This document shows, piece after piece, positions 22,670 to 35,700 of a DNA stretch of 64,000 bases. Each line of letters opens with the position of its first letter. Within the stretch, counting starts at the first letter, position 1. This DNA comes from Liolophura sinensis (lineage: Eukaryota > Mollusca > Polyplacophora > Chitonida > Chitonidae), in assembly GCF_032854445.1 (NCBI RefSeq), contig NC_088298.1, positions 12,759,504 to 12,823,503 on the forward strand, in the 5' to 3' direction. Made by a program: the position numbers and the translations under genes. The notes beneath the pieces were generated by a model. It was not told the DNA's origin, made no database searches, and saw only the letters and a list, made by a program, of their open reading frames with translations.

Positions 22670-23790
22670 TCCATATTTGATAAGGTTGTTATTCACGTGT
22701 AAGTCAGTGAAAACTAACTCATTTTTATCATGGCTAGAGTTGGGGCTAAAGGTGAAAGGATGGGTAGACTATAGTCAAATCTCATAGTATTCTTCTGCCG
22801 TTTTAATTTCGTTTTCCTGACGATGGCATAAATGTAAAGTCGAAATATAGGACCTACACAATAAAAGCCTTGATCTGTGTTACCTGAAACTAATCAGTGG
22901 ATCCAACAGATTGTACAAAAAGTGGGCCTATTGAAATAATTAAACTCACGGCTTTTCTCCAGCGGATGTAATTTTGCACCTTCGCAACTTTTCGTATTAA
23001 TTAACACAGTGAAGGAAGAGATGGGTTTCCTGAAAAAATTCTTGAAACGCAGTTAAACACCAATCAGTTAAATAAGTATGCAACAAATGTAACGTTCAGC
23101 CTTACACTCCAGTTACGCATAACATGTTAATGTTAATGACATCTAGAGGGCCACATGTGCTCTCAACCAGGATTCACATATGATTTCGCTATAGTTGTCA
23201 CACGTTATGTAATACCTGTTTTAACATAGCAAGACGGTCTATATCTTTACTCACACAAAAGTATGTTCCCAAAGAAAAAAAAACAACAAAAAACATTCGA
23301 ACCCTTTCTCGAAGTGCCTCCTGTTCTCAACAATGACTTCGTTAGTTTTTTGTTTTGAAAAGATATTTATTCACCAGAGTTCAGGACATACAATGGTTAC
23401 TGCATAGATAAAAACTAGCAGTACATTATATCTGATGTTATGTTTAAAGAGAGAAACAATGTTAATGAGTTTTCCGTTAATGAGACTACCTACAATGTTT
23501 ATAAGAGAAAAACCCTAGTTAACATTGTTTTTCTTATATCTAGACAAACATAAGAAGTGCTTCAAAATCTAAATCATTCACAGTTATGACAGACTTTAAT
23601 AAAGAGTTAATTCTTGTTTCCCCAACCAAAAATCGACACATATGTTTTTAAGAACACTTACATATATAACCACCTGGTACATCCGTACCACAACAGAGTA
23701 CACAGTAAATTGTTGACAACTTTGATTTTACCACGTAATGATATGAGTCTTTGTGGCCATCCTTTAATATTGGATTTCATTTCGTAGTTT
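22670..23790. other. Intergenic, nothing recognised
   Basis: AT-rich with an A-rich tract at 23274-23294. No coding signal. Confidence 0.4.
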
Positions 23791-23796
23791 TATCTT

Positions 23797-24440
23797 TCAG
23801 TTCATTTCGATACATTGAACTGCGTCCTTTGTATGCTCCAGTATTACACCTGAAACACCTTCAATTCTCACAGGCAGAGCATCAGCAAAAATTACATGGA
23901 AGGCACATGTATGAACATTTAGTTTAGCACTGGAAGCTCTACTGTGCACATTAACACTATTTAGATCAGCTTTTACAGATCCTCTATCAGCAACAGTTAA
24001 TGTTGTATCACCTGCATGCTGATATATTAAAGTCATTTCATCAGTGAATGGTGTCCGTATACCCTTTATATCGTCTGACGATCTAATTAGAGCCCCTAAA
24101 GGCTCAGCACTTAGGAGGTACAACAGAGCAGATATTGGACAACATTGCCTTACTGGTTTTGCTACAGGGAAATATTTACACACAAAACCATTGCATTTAA
24201 CAGCACTTCGTATATCAGTATAGAATGTCTTAATCCAACGCATAAAATGTTCGCTAAACCCAAAGCGTCCGAGTACCTGAAATAGGTATTCATTGGACGC
24301 CATGTCGAAGACTTTTTTCTAATCTAATTTCAGGAAATAAATTCCTATTTTATCCTGCTCAACATAATACAGAATATCACGCAGACTACTTCGTTCGTTC
24401 ACTGTACTATGAAGGATGCCTATAGAAGAGCATTGCAGAA
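23797..24440 (-). pseudogene. Non-LTR retrotransposon reverse transcriptase fragment
   Basis: The 168-codon frame (23797-24303) reads through RT blocks: V-L-G-R-F-G-F then W-I-K-T-F-Y, S-A-V-K-C-N-G, R-Q-C-C-P-I-S-A-L-L-Y (normally R-Q-G-C-P-L-S), then Q-H-A-G-D-T-T-L where a Y-A-D-D-type active site belongs. Upstream on the same strand the sequence continues with D-I-L-Y-Y-V-E-Q-D-K and L-K-L-D-stop-K-K-V-F-D, the block with the first catalytic Asp. Stop and active-site changes show it is dead. The sequence fits an L1-like or jockey-like LINE; the clade is not certain. Confidence 0.8.
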
Positions 24441-25125
24441 ATACGGATTTTAAACTTGGCAAATCTGGTAAAACTGGTCACATTGTAAAACTCATGTTTG
24501 ACATGTGAAGGCAAACGTTAACTAAAATGAATCTTTGACAGCACGTAGACATACACACATGAAAGTTTCAGTACAGATATTTTTCTGATTAAGGCTAATC
24601 TTCATAATGTAAACACAGTGCCTCATTTGAATAAAAAATTGGAGGTTTTGATCGAAAGTGCATTTTTGGTGGGGTTTTACTAAGCAAAAATTTCTTTTAT
24701 GGCCATATAACTTTTATGAGTGCTGCTACCAAGTTTTATACTTCTGATTTTGAAATTTACAGAATTGCGGTGGGATTTTGAAATTTGCACTTTCTTTTCT
24801 ACCTCTCTGGGGCAGATTCTCCGCCTTACCATACCACACCCTTTCCTGAGGAAATATCCGATAAAGGTCAGTGTCATTGGTTATAAAACGTGCATAAATG
24901 TCTTGACTTACGGACACACCATAAATAAAATGGATTTAGATATTAATTATCACGTATGCAGGAAGGTTTGCCAATAGGGTAGCTAAATAGGGGCCTGCTG
25001 ATACAATGTCATAATCGGGTGCTCCCGTACGTCGTTCGGCCAAGGAGGGCAAGCGGTCTCCGCGTATTATTCAGTAAGTTAAAATATAATTCATTTAGGC
25101 CGAGTTTTCGGGCAAACGTGTATTC
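24441..25125. other. Intergenic, nothing recognised
   Basis: Overlapping short frames at 24680-24977 on both strands have no recognisable domains. Confidence 0.4.
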
Positions 25126-26095
25126 ATTGACATTTATCACCATTCACTGATTCAGAGAAAAATTTTATTGATTTGATTTGAAATGCCTGACATAGGCCTA
25201 CGAGAATGAATATGACGGGACTCCCGGCCAAGGGTGGCCCAAAGCAAAGATGCAGGCTCCTACCCTTGTTATCGCGCTTAGAGCCTCAGGCTAGCTGAGC
25301 TAGGCTAAGGGTACATTAGTTTTCCACATACGTGTAACCTCGGGGTCCAGGCCTCAAGCGCGAATATCCCGCGGAGTCAAGGCGAGAAGCGCAAATGCAA
25401 TATGAAAAAACAAGGCAGACAACGTTGCTTGAACAAAAATAACTTTTTGTCCTCTGCTTTGATCATGGCCGACGTCTGAGAAAAAGAAACGTTTTTTTGT
25501 TTTCGTTTGTTATCTCACTAATAAAACCAGTGTGGCAGAAAGGACAAGTGCTATTCCTGAAAATACGAAGAAATGCTATGAGTATGCTTCAATAATTTTT
25601 TGTTCCTACCGTGATGAAATGAGCAGTTGGAGAGTTCCTCCAGAAAGACTGGGTAAAGTCTTACCTTTGCCTTGCCGTGAGGCTCAAAAACAGGATGAGC
25701 CTCCATATAAACATTTACACCTAATTTCAGCACTATGTGCACTCCAGAAAAGTCGTCTAGATGCTACATACCAGAGCAGAAACTGGAACTTTCCTCTTTC
25801 CTCATGACTTTAAACGTAATCCGTATGCTTTCTTCGGCAATGTGAATGTGAATACTGCTGGAAGTTATTTGATGCACCTGTCTGGTAGATATCGGTAAAT
25901 ATTTGGCTCAGGTCGATAATATCTACGCGTATAACCCCACATGGTCGCAGTATAAAGAATTTATTACCATAAAGGCAATTTCGCGGAGTTGACTGTTTTT
26001 GCGTCTTTTGTGTGCAAAAATATAAGATCTTTTAATCTTTACAATCATCAGTGTTGATGCTGAAGTTCAGAGCCTTCCGCTGCTAACTGAGGTCG
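25126..26095. repeat. Second locus of the 1.6-2.4 kb interspersed repeat
   Basis: 25140-25395 is similar to 2262-2425 in reverse complement, and 25933-26087 is similar to 1683-1950 in direct orientation (shared TTTATYACCATAAAG and AGAGCCATCCGGC-like strings). The stretch between, including a plus-strand frame at 25532-25807, is unassigned. Confidence 0.45.
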
Positions 26096-26446
26096 TCACA
26101 TAAGTCATAGTGGTAGTAATAGTGTGATAACTGATCGATGGTGTACGGTGTATGACATAGGCTATGACTCCAGCATATCATAGCCTGTGTATGACCTAAT
26201 GCAAGCTCTATATAGGCCGACAAAAAATTAGAGTAGGCCTACGGGTAGGCCTGATTTTATACTTACTACCAGTATTAGATAGGTACACGTGTACAGAAGC
26301 CTTCATAGGTTAAAATCATTTAAAATCCGGCCCCTCGAACACAATATCGTTCTTAGACTGAGTCAAAATTTCTAACATTAGACTTCGTATCTTCCTTTCC
26401 GTTATATAGAAAGTACAATTTTAAAATGATTTGAAATTTTGACTTA

Positions 26447-26521
26447 GGCCACCGTCGTGCAAGTGAAATATTCTTGAGTGCGGCGTAAAACGCCAATCAA
26501 ATAAGTAAATAAATAAATAAG
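26447..26521 (+). mobile_element. SINE family A 3' fragment
   Basis: GGCCACCGTCGTGCAAGTGA through AATATTCTTGAGTGCGGCG to an (AAAT)n tail. The 5' three quarters are absent. It lies about 140 bp upstream of the VPS8 start codon, within the likely promoter region. Confidence 0.85.
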
Positions 26522-26639
26522 TTTTGACTCAAGTCTAAAATATCTTCTTTGTCCCGGGGCCGGGAGCATATCCTGCACGTATTGGTGAAGGGAGATCACT
26601 CTAATGGCATAACGTGCAGGGGCAGATAAATCAGTAGGC

Positions 26640-26664
26640 TAGCGGAAGTGGGCGAAAATGGCAG
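26640..26664 (+). promoter_or_regulatory. ETS site and TISU/YY1-like start context of VPS8
   Basis: CGGAAGTG (26643-26650) is a consensus ETS/GABP core, 7 bp upstream of the start codon. The start itself reads GAAAATGGCAGA, close to the YY1/TISU element (AAGATGGCGGC) that in animals marks TATA-less housekeeping genes with very short 5' UTRs. Function here is inferred from motif position. Confidence 0.45.
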
Positions 26665-26723
26665 ACGACGTGAGTGGGAACCCAAGTGGGGTCAGTGAGA
26701 CCTTAGACTTTAGTTTGGAAGAG
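26658..26723 (+). CDS. VPS8: VPS8 exon 1 (residues 1-22)
   Basis: Starts at the first ATG after the ETS motif; M-A-D-D-V, acidic and serine-rich, ends E-E before donor GTGAGC, phase 0. The N-terminal tail is poorly conserved in the family, so this exon rests on its start context, donor and phase. Confidence 0.75.
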
Positions 26724-29700
26724 GTGAGCTCTAAAACACACAGCCTTGTCTTCGATACATCAGCAGCGACCAAAGTCATATCTTTACTCAGCATCGATAG
26801 AATATAGAGAGGTGTGCTTTCAGTCTCTTTCTGGGAATGATGGCGTGCACGGCTGTTACTACAGCACTTGTCACTGTATCAACTGTGTCATCAGTGTTAA
26901 CTTCTTGGCCAAGTAAATCGCTCCCTTGTAACTCTTTTGCGGCACATTTTATGTTCTCAAAGTGGAACCTTAACTCTCTCAGTCTTATTCATTCTTGAAT
27001 GTGTACATTTAATTACGAGTGTTGTGCATCAGGTATCGATGTTTACGGCATACATGTCGTATGAGATGCTGTGCATGGTGTAGTGGTTAGGAAACTTCAG
27101 ACGTTCGGGTATCTTCGTACGGTATAAATTAGCTCGTCGGGGAATTAGTATGTAAGCCGAAGTGCTCCTGCTGGGAAGGTCTGTCAGCATTCTGTGGATG
27201 GTCGTGGGTTTCCCCCAGGCTGTGCCCGGTTTCCTCCCACCACAATGCTGGCTGCCGTCGTATTTAAGTGAAATATTCTTGAGTACGGTGTAAAACACCA
27301 TCAAATAAATTAATAAATAAATAAAGCAAAGTTCTCCTGCTGTAGTACAGGAGCTCTTATAGCTCCTCTTAGGTCTCTCAACACATACTACCCCGTGTGC
27401 TTGTTGATAAGAGAGACAAGGTGCCTCTTGAGCAAAGCGATCGTAGGCTAAGTTGACCAGCAAACCATGGCAAAATGTTTTTTTAAATTTTTGTGACCCG
27501 TGGTAGTTACTACAGTTACTGTACCATCGTATACATGTAGGTGAAAGTTTTGGAATACAATTACCAGTATGGCGATGAACAGCGATCAATCAATCCTGGT
27601 TGGAAAACTTGTGTCATGTAGGATTTACACTATGGATTGATCTAGAAGCTGACAGACTAGTATCGGAAAGTGCTTTTACCATCTATCAGTCAGTTTTCTT
27701 CCCTTTCCTTCCCTTTAGAAATATTTCTAGTGCAGTGTGAATTGTAAAAGAATCAAGGGAATAAATATGTGCATCATTGGATCAGTAAATTCGTGCAGCA
27801 TGGCATGAGGTAAATCATTAAATCCTTCTTTTCAGCTTGATGATAAAGAGTTTGATCTTCCATCCATTGACACTGTTCCGACTCTGGAGAGTATCCTGAA
27901 TGAGGTAAGATAAGCCACCCTCACTTGAATTGTACTTCAGTATGAAATGCCAAAGATCATGAACATTCCCAAAATTACATTCAGGGTTGACATTAGATTA
28001 AATTTTGCGTTGGATCCATCAGATAGTAACAAAAGTTGATAATGGGAATAAGATTGATCTTATTTTTTAAATAATTTTTAAATATTTTCTTACAGTACTG
28101 TAAAGTGAAACGTATTCTCCTATTTTTTTGTGTTAGTCACTTGATCGTTTATGTCTATGGTCTCTATCTGGCTGCCTCATATTTTAAAACATGTTGTCGC
28201 CAAAATATGGCTGAAAATTGCTGATGTGGCATAAAGCCATAATGAATGATTCATTCATTCTTTCTTGCTGCAGCCTGATAATGAATCAGTCTTGGATGAT
28301 GAAGATCTCGCACCGGTACAACTCATTCATGGAGACTCACTGGAAACATCGTCTGTATCAAGCCAGGAAAGTTTGCTATCTGATCGAACAAGGAAAAAAG
28401 ATCGGTAAGAAGAAGAAATATTGTTTTTGGGAGGTATTACATTTGAATCTAAGTAGGTCAAACATTGTAATGATTGCCCCGGCTGTAATAACATTTCAGT
28501 CTAATTTCTAACAGCAAGCATGGTAAAGACTGTTGCATTTATTTATTTATTTGATTGGTGTTTTACGCCGTACTCAAGAATATTTCACTTATACGACAGC
28601 GGCCAGCATTATGGTGGGAGGAAATGGGGCAGAGCCCGGGGGAAACCCACGACCATCCACAGGTTGCTGCAGACCTTCCCACTTACGACTGTTACGTGTA
28701 CCAAATGAATGGTGTACACAGGATGTTAACACTGGAGATGTAAATATCATAAGTACCATAATACTAGCTTGGCTTGAGTGAGAGAGTGGAAATGATAATT
28801 CACAGGAGGAATATTCACAAGATCAATATTTATGGTGTTAAACGTTCAGTGTGCTAAATTATTGTTGATATTTTGACAATATGATGATTTTTGTGTTGAT
28901 TTTTTTTAGCTGTAGGCTGTCACATACATCTTTGTTGTTAAACGTTGAACATGAAGTCTTGTATATTGTTGTTTGGTGTTGCATTATATGGGGATAGTAA
29001 AATTGACTAGGGGGTATCCGTGTCTCAATTGGTTGGCGCGCTAGCACAGCGCAATGACCCAGGAGCCTCTCACCAATGCGGTCGCAGTGAGTCCAAGTCC
29101 AGCTCATGTTGGCTTCCTCTCCGGACGTAACTGGGAAGGTTTTGTCAGCAACCTGTGGATGGTTGTGGGTTTCCCCCAGGCTCTGCCGGTTTCCTCCTAC
29201 CATAATGCTGGTAGCCGTTGTATAAGTGAAATATTCTTGAGTATGGCGTAAAACACCAATCAAATAAATAAATAAATAAATAAAATTTACTAAATTATTA
29301 CGTCATCCCACTGAGCAGAGACTGAAACGTCATCAATGAAAATGTTTTTTTTTTTATTTTATGTCACAGCGTCTGGGTGTGAAATGTCAAACGTAATAGC
29401 AAAAGTGATATCTAACATATGAATGAGCTAGCACTTTTAACAAGTGAAGGTAATCCTTACATTTCACTTCTAATAAATATTTGGTTTGTGTTTAATGCGC
29501 TTCTGAAGAATTTTACGCTCATAACACAGCAGGTAGGTTTATGGTTGGAAGAAACCAGAGTGATCAGAGTGAAGCAAACAAGGTACACGTGGAGTGTATA
29601 CAAGGTGTGTATTTGGTGGGAGCATTGCTGTCAATTTGGTGGGAGCAATGAAGTCCATTTGGTGGGAGCAATGAAGTCCATTGTGCATGTACTTATCACA

Positions 29701-32700
29701 ACAATGTTGAATACTGTAGTCTTTGAATCAGCAATGCAAATAAACGTATAACATGTTAAGTGACTAAAGCTCCTGTGAGTCATAGGTTATACCCTGATTA
29801 TTGAAGTCCTGAGTTATGTGAAACAGTTGGAGGTTTGATAAGCGTTCATGTATTTTGTAGGCTTTGTCAATTGCCAATGCTTGGTGCTTATTTGATGAAT
29901 GGTATGCTTGTAGGAGCCATCGCACGCTTCTCCAGGAGACACATGGCTCCATCCTGCGACCCAGCAAACTGAAGAACATCTCTGCCCAGTTACTCTCAGC
30001 AGCTGTAAGTGCATGGATTTGGACAAAACTTCAAAAACTCATTGTTAGACATAACCCATCTGTATAAGCTAAAATAGGGTCAGTAGTCAGGATTTTTTTT
30101 TTATTTTAAATTCTGGCTAATGAGAAAGATAAAGATTTTAAGAAATTAACCTTACGAGAAAAAAAAAAAAAGAGAAAAAGAAACCATTAAAATATTTATA
30201 AAGTAGCAGCCTTTGTGGCGGGGCATTTAGATTACGCCCAATGTGACCCAGAACATAGGGTAAAGAGAGAGTGATAGATATCATAAATCCCATCTTTAGT
30301 GGAGAGATCTACTTGATTGGCTCACAGCAGTTCATTGATAAAAACCTACACAGGGTGACAAACTACTTGCACTACGTGTTTTTTGACTGTGACTTTGTCT
30401 TCTGCATTGAGGGCAAACGTCCAGGACATATTGACTGTATAGCCATAAATACTTTGGAAATTCCTTTATCAGATTCATCTCTAAATATTTTACTGAGAAT
30501 GATGTTGCTGTAGAGGTTTTGAATGTTCTTGTCAGGTATGCTTAGGCGCATTTCAGGACGTATCCTCACACAGGTTGACATGCACTCTGCGCCCTAGTGC
30601 TGTTGTCACTGATTTTCCTGTGACCAACCCCTGGAGGTATTCCATTGACAACCATGTTCATCAGCTGAAAATTTTTCACTCATTTTTAATTGGGTGGATG
30701 ATAATTTTGAAAAATTCACCCAAATTTTTGTCAGTAAATGTAGGTCTGAATTTGAATACTTTTTTGTGGCTTATATCATGCTGCGCAGAAATGTTGTGCT
30801 TAGGTCTGGAGACTAATCACTGATATTAGATCCATAAATTACTCCTCACTACACGCAGGCACAGGACAAATTAATCTTTCTGATTTGAGGCCTGATTTTG
30901 TACATTTTCTTTTTGCAATGTTCCTTTTATAGGATAAACAGAATGTCCATCTTGTGACCTTGTTAACTCTAGTTTAATAATTCGAAACTACAGGGTCACT
31001 GGCTAGAGATTTTTAAATAAAGTGAAGATGTGGCTTGACATCACAACCATGTTACATCATGCATGTAAAAACCAAATTTGACAGCAGAGTTACATTAGTA
31101 TTATCAATTAAAGTTAGCTAGTGCTAACGTGCCGACAATTGTTCATAACCTTACTGGGTGCGCAGTGAAGCCAAAGAATAAAACAGAAAAATTGTAGGAG
31201 TCAAAATGAGTCTAGAGGGTGCCCAAATGTAGATGCTCATGACGTTTTTGACCATATTATCATGTTTTAGGTGCAAAATACTACTTATTTTGGTTAACAG
31301 TAACAGACAGTAATTGAAAAAAACAAGTTCGTTTTTATTTCTTGGAGTGAAAAATCTACTTAACATTTCAGAAAGCTTGAGAAATTTAGATAATGTATTA
31401 ATTTACTTGGTTGGATTTGAGCTGTAAACTTAGTTGAGCAGTGAACCATTTTTATGCTATCAGTTCCATATCATTGAATGACTTAGATCTACTAGCATGT
31501 TTTTTGTTGAATTTAGTAGCCTATTTTGTATTTCTTGACATAATTTTATTCTCTGTTGCATAAGATTAAGAATGCATTTGGTGTGTAGGATCATGCTCCA
31601 GCTGTAGATTTGAATACATACACTGTACATGAATTTGAATATATATACTGTACTAGGACTTGAATACATACACTGTACATGAATTTGAATATATATACTG
31701 TACTAGGACTTGAATACATACACTGTACATGGATTTGAATATATATACTGTACTAGGACTTGAATACATACACTGTACATGAATTTGAATACATACACTG
31801 TACATGGACTTGAATACATACACTGTACATGGATTTGAATACATACGCTGTACATGGATTTGAATATATACACTGTACTAGGACTTGAATACATACACTG
31901 TACATGGATTTGAATACATACACTGTACATGGATTTGAATACATACACTATACATGAATTTGAATATATATACTGTACTAGGACTTGAATACATACACTG
32001 TACATGAATTTGAATATATATACTGTACTAGGACTTGAATACATACACTATACATGGATTTGAATATATATACTGTACTAGGACTTGAATACATACACTG
32101 TACATGGACTTGAATACATACGCTGTACATGGACTTGAATACATACACTGTACGTGGACTTGAATACATACACTGTACATGGATTTGAATACATACACTG
32201 AACATGGACTTGAATACATACACTGTACATGAATTTGAATATATATATACTGTACTAGGACTTGAATACATACACTGTACATGGATTTGAATATATATAC
32301 TGTACTAGGACTTGAATACATACACTGTACATGGATTTGAATATATATACTGTACTAGGACTTGAATACATACACTGTACATGGATTTGAATATATACAC
32401 TGTACTAGGACTTGAATACATACACTGTACATGGATTTGAATATATATACTGTACTAGGACTTGAATACATACACTGTACATGGATTTGAATATATATAC
32501 TGTACTAGGACTTGAATACATACACTGTACATGGATTTGAATATATATACTGTACTAGGACTTGAATACATACACTGTACATGGATTTGAATATATATAC
32601 TGTACTAGGACTTGAATACATACACTGTACATGGATTTGAATACATACGCTGTACATGGACTTGAATACATACACTGTGCGTGGACTTGAATACATACAC

Positions 32701-35700
32701 TGTACATGGACTTGAATACATACACTGTACATGGATTTGAATACATACACTATACATGAATTTGAATATATATACTGTACTAGGACTTGAATACATACAC
32801 TGTACATGGATTTGAATATATATACTGTACTAGGACTTGAATACATACACTGTACATGGACTTGAATACATACACTGTACATGGATTTGAATACATACGC
32901 TGTACATGGACTTGAATACATACACTGTACGTGGACTTGAATACATACACTGTACATGGACTTGAATACATACACTGTACATGGACTTGAATACATACAC
33001 TGCACATGAATTTTATTACATATACTCTACATGGATTTGAATACATACACTGCACATGGATTTGAATACATACACTGTACATGAATTTGAATACATACAC
33101 TGTACATGGACTTGAATACATACACTGTACATGGATTTGAATACATACACTGTACATGGATTTGAATACATACACTCTACTAGGACTTGAATACATACAC
33201 TGTACATGGATTTGAATACATACGCTGTACATGGATTTGAATACATACACTGCACATGAATTTTATTACATATACTATACATGGATTTGAATACATACAC
33301 TGTACATGAATTTGAATACATACACTGTACATGAATTTGAATACATACACTGTACATGAATTTGATTACATACACTGCACATGGATTTGAATACATACAC
33401 TGTACATGAATTTGATTACATACACTGCACATGGATTTGAATACATACACTGTACATGGATTTGAATACATACACTGTACATGGATTTGAATACAAACAC
33501 TGTACATGAATTTGATTACATACACTGCACATGGATTTGAATACATACACTGTACATGGATTTAATACATACACTGTACATGAATTTGAATACATACACT
33601 GTACATGGATTTGAATACAAACACTGTACATGGATTTGAATACATACACTGTACATGGATTTGTTAGACTATTCATTCAGTGGCCTGTATTTTATGGAAT
33701 GACATATCTTCCATGTGTGGCCCAGGTTTCATATAGTGCAAAGCACAAGTCAAGTAGAATATTTATTTAACCACCACGTGTTACTGTTTTTATCTCCAGG
33801 ATAGAGTTGATGCTGGGATGCCAACGGCCATGGTATGTATCTCCAGCTATGAATTCTGTTATTGATTATCAAATACACTCACCGGCCCGGATAGCACAGT
33901 TGGTAGAGCGTCCGCTTTGGGAGCGGTAGATCCAGGATCAATCCTGGGTCGAGTCACACCTAAGACTTGGTGTGCAGCATGAAGGGGATAGTTCAACGAC
34001 TGGTTGACTATTAGTATAATGGCTCGGGTGGGGGGGCTTACTTGCCTTTGGTAAGTCGTCTCAGTGAAGCAGCACTAGATAAAAGAGCGGTGGAAATCTG
34101 TCCTGCGACAGGGAGGCACATTACATACACCATAAGGATTCCTTCGTCGTCATATGACTGAAAAACTGTTGAGTATGACGTTAAACCCCAAGCACTCACT
34201 CACTCGCACTTGAGGCTGCTATTACATGTGAATGACAACTTCTGTCGCACCTGGACTGGGCAAAAACTTACATATATGTCAGAGAGCAATTACATACACA
34301 TGTCCATCTATGAACTCAAATGCCAAGGTTGATGTTTGAGCTGTGATGCTCCCTTTATTCAGCAAAAATGTCTGTGTTACATGTGGAATTCATGATGCAT
34401 ATGATATAGAGGTATATGTACATGTAAGACATTTCATGGAAAAATCTATGAAAAATGAGCAGTTCTTATTGTTGACATCATATCTGTCTATTTGTGTATC
34501 AGTCCCAGCTTTAGAATAATCTCATACAGATTCGCCATCTATGAATTGGGTGTACCTGGGTATTGGGTTTCGGAGATGCTTGATGTGATAGTTTTTTTGC
34601 TATCTGATTATTTTCTTTTGGACATGAATAGGAGTGGGTAAATTTTATTTATTTATTTGATTGGTGTTTTACTCCAGTACTCAAGAATATTTAATTTATA
34701 TGATAGCGGCTAGCATTATGGTGGAAGGAAACCGGGCAGAAATCGGGGAAACCAGGACCATCTGTAGTTTCCTGGCAGACCTTCTCACACATGGCCAAAG
34801 AGGAAGCCGGCATGAGCTGGACTCTCATTTGTGAGAGGCACCTGGGTCATTGCGCCGTGCTGGTGTGCTAACCCCTTCAGCTCCTGGGTAAATTTTCAAA
34901 GATCTGTTATCATACCTGGGATTAATATATACAATATTATGTACAATAGATATATACAGATCAGGCTATGAGCACCCATAGTGTATCATCCCATGTTATG
35001 TAAGGGTTATTTATGTACATTTCAAGGGGCTAGTTGACACATACAGCTGTATGTATTGCATGTGTTAAGAATCTGAGAGATGATACATTATTACATTATT
35101 GCTGTTTTACAGGCTGTGTCAAACCTGATTGCTGTAGGCACCTCTCATGGCTTAGTTCTGGTGTTTGGTGAGTACAATAGTCTATACATGGTTACAATTT
35201 CAAATATCAAGGTATATTATATTATATTAGGTACCAATCTTCAAAAAATATATATATATTTGTTTTGTATTTAATTATGTTGGTATTTCATTTTTCTTGG
35301 AAAAATATGTATTACACAGTGTGGAGTATAAGAAACAAGAATTAATGGTAGATTACCTTTTCCTTTTGGGTGTTTGGACGGCAAATGGAGAACATTTTAG
35401 ACCGCCCACTCCAACGTACATGACCCAGTGGCAGGCGGATGACCATGTGAAAGATGATATAGGAAGGTATAGGGAAATGCACTAAACTAAACTATGTTTT
35501 GAAAACTACTATGTTACATTTATGTAGACAGTGTTTTCACAGCTGTGTGTGCACGAGTAAAGCACAAATGGTAATCAGCAAAGTTTGTTTGCTGTAAATA
35601 CCTACTTACTTTTATGTAAATTGTGACAGTATCATATCTATCTTTCCCAAATATAAGGGAGGTGATAAAAAATAAGAACGATTTCAGGATGAAAGGAATT

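Noticed and set aside
27029-27589. 186-codon minus-strand open frame in VPS8 intron 1
   Set aside because: Its middle is a reversed family A SINE (about 27160-27324), and the flanks have no recognisable domain.
29861-29913. Upstream acceptor TATTTTGTAG for VPS8 exon 4, extending it by 18 codons
   Set aside because: It breaks the phase with exon 3, and the added residues have no counterpart in VPS8 relatives; the acceptor before 29914 restores both.
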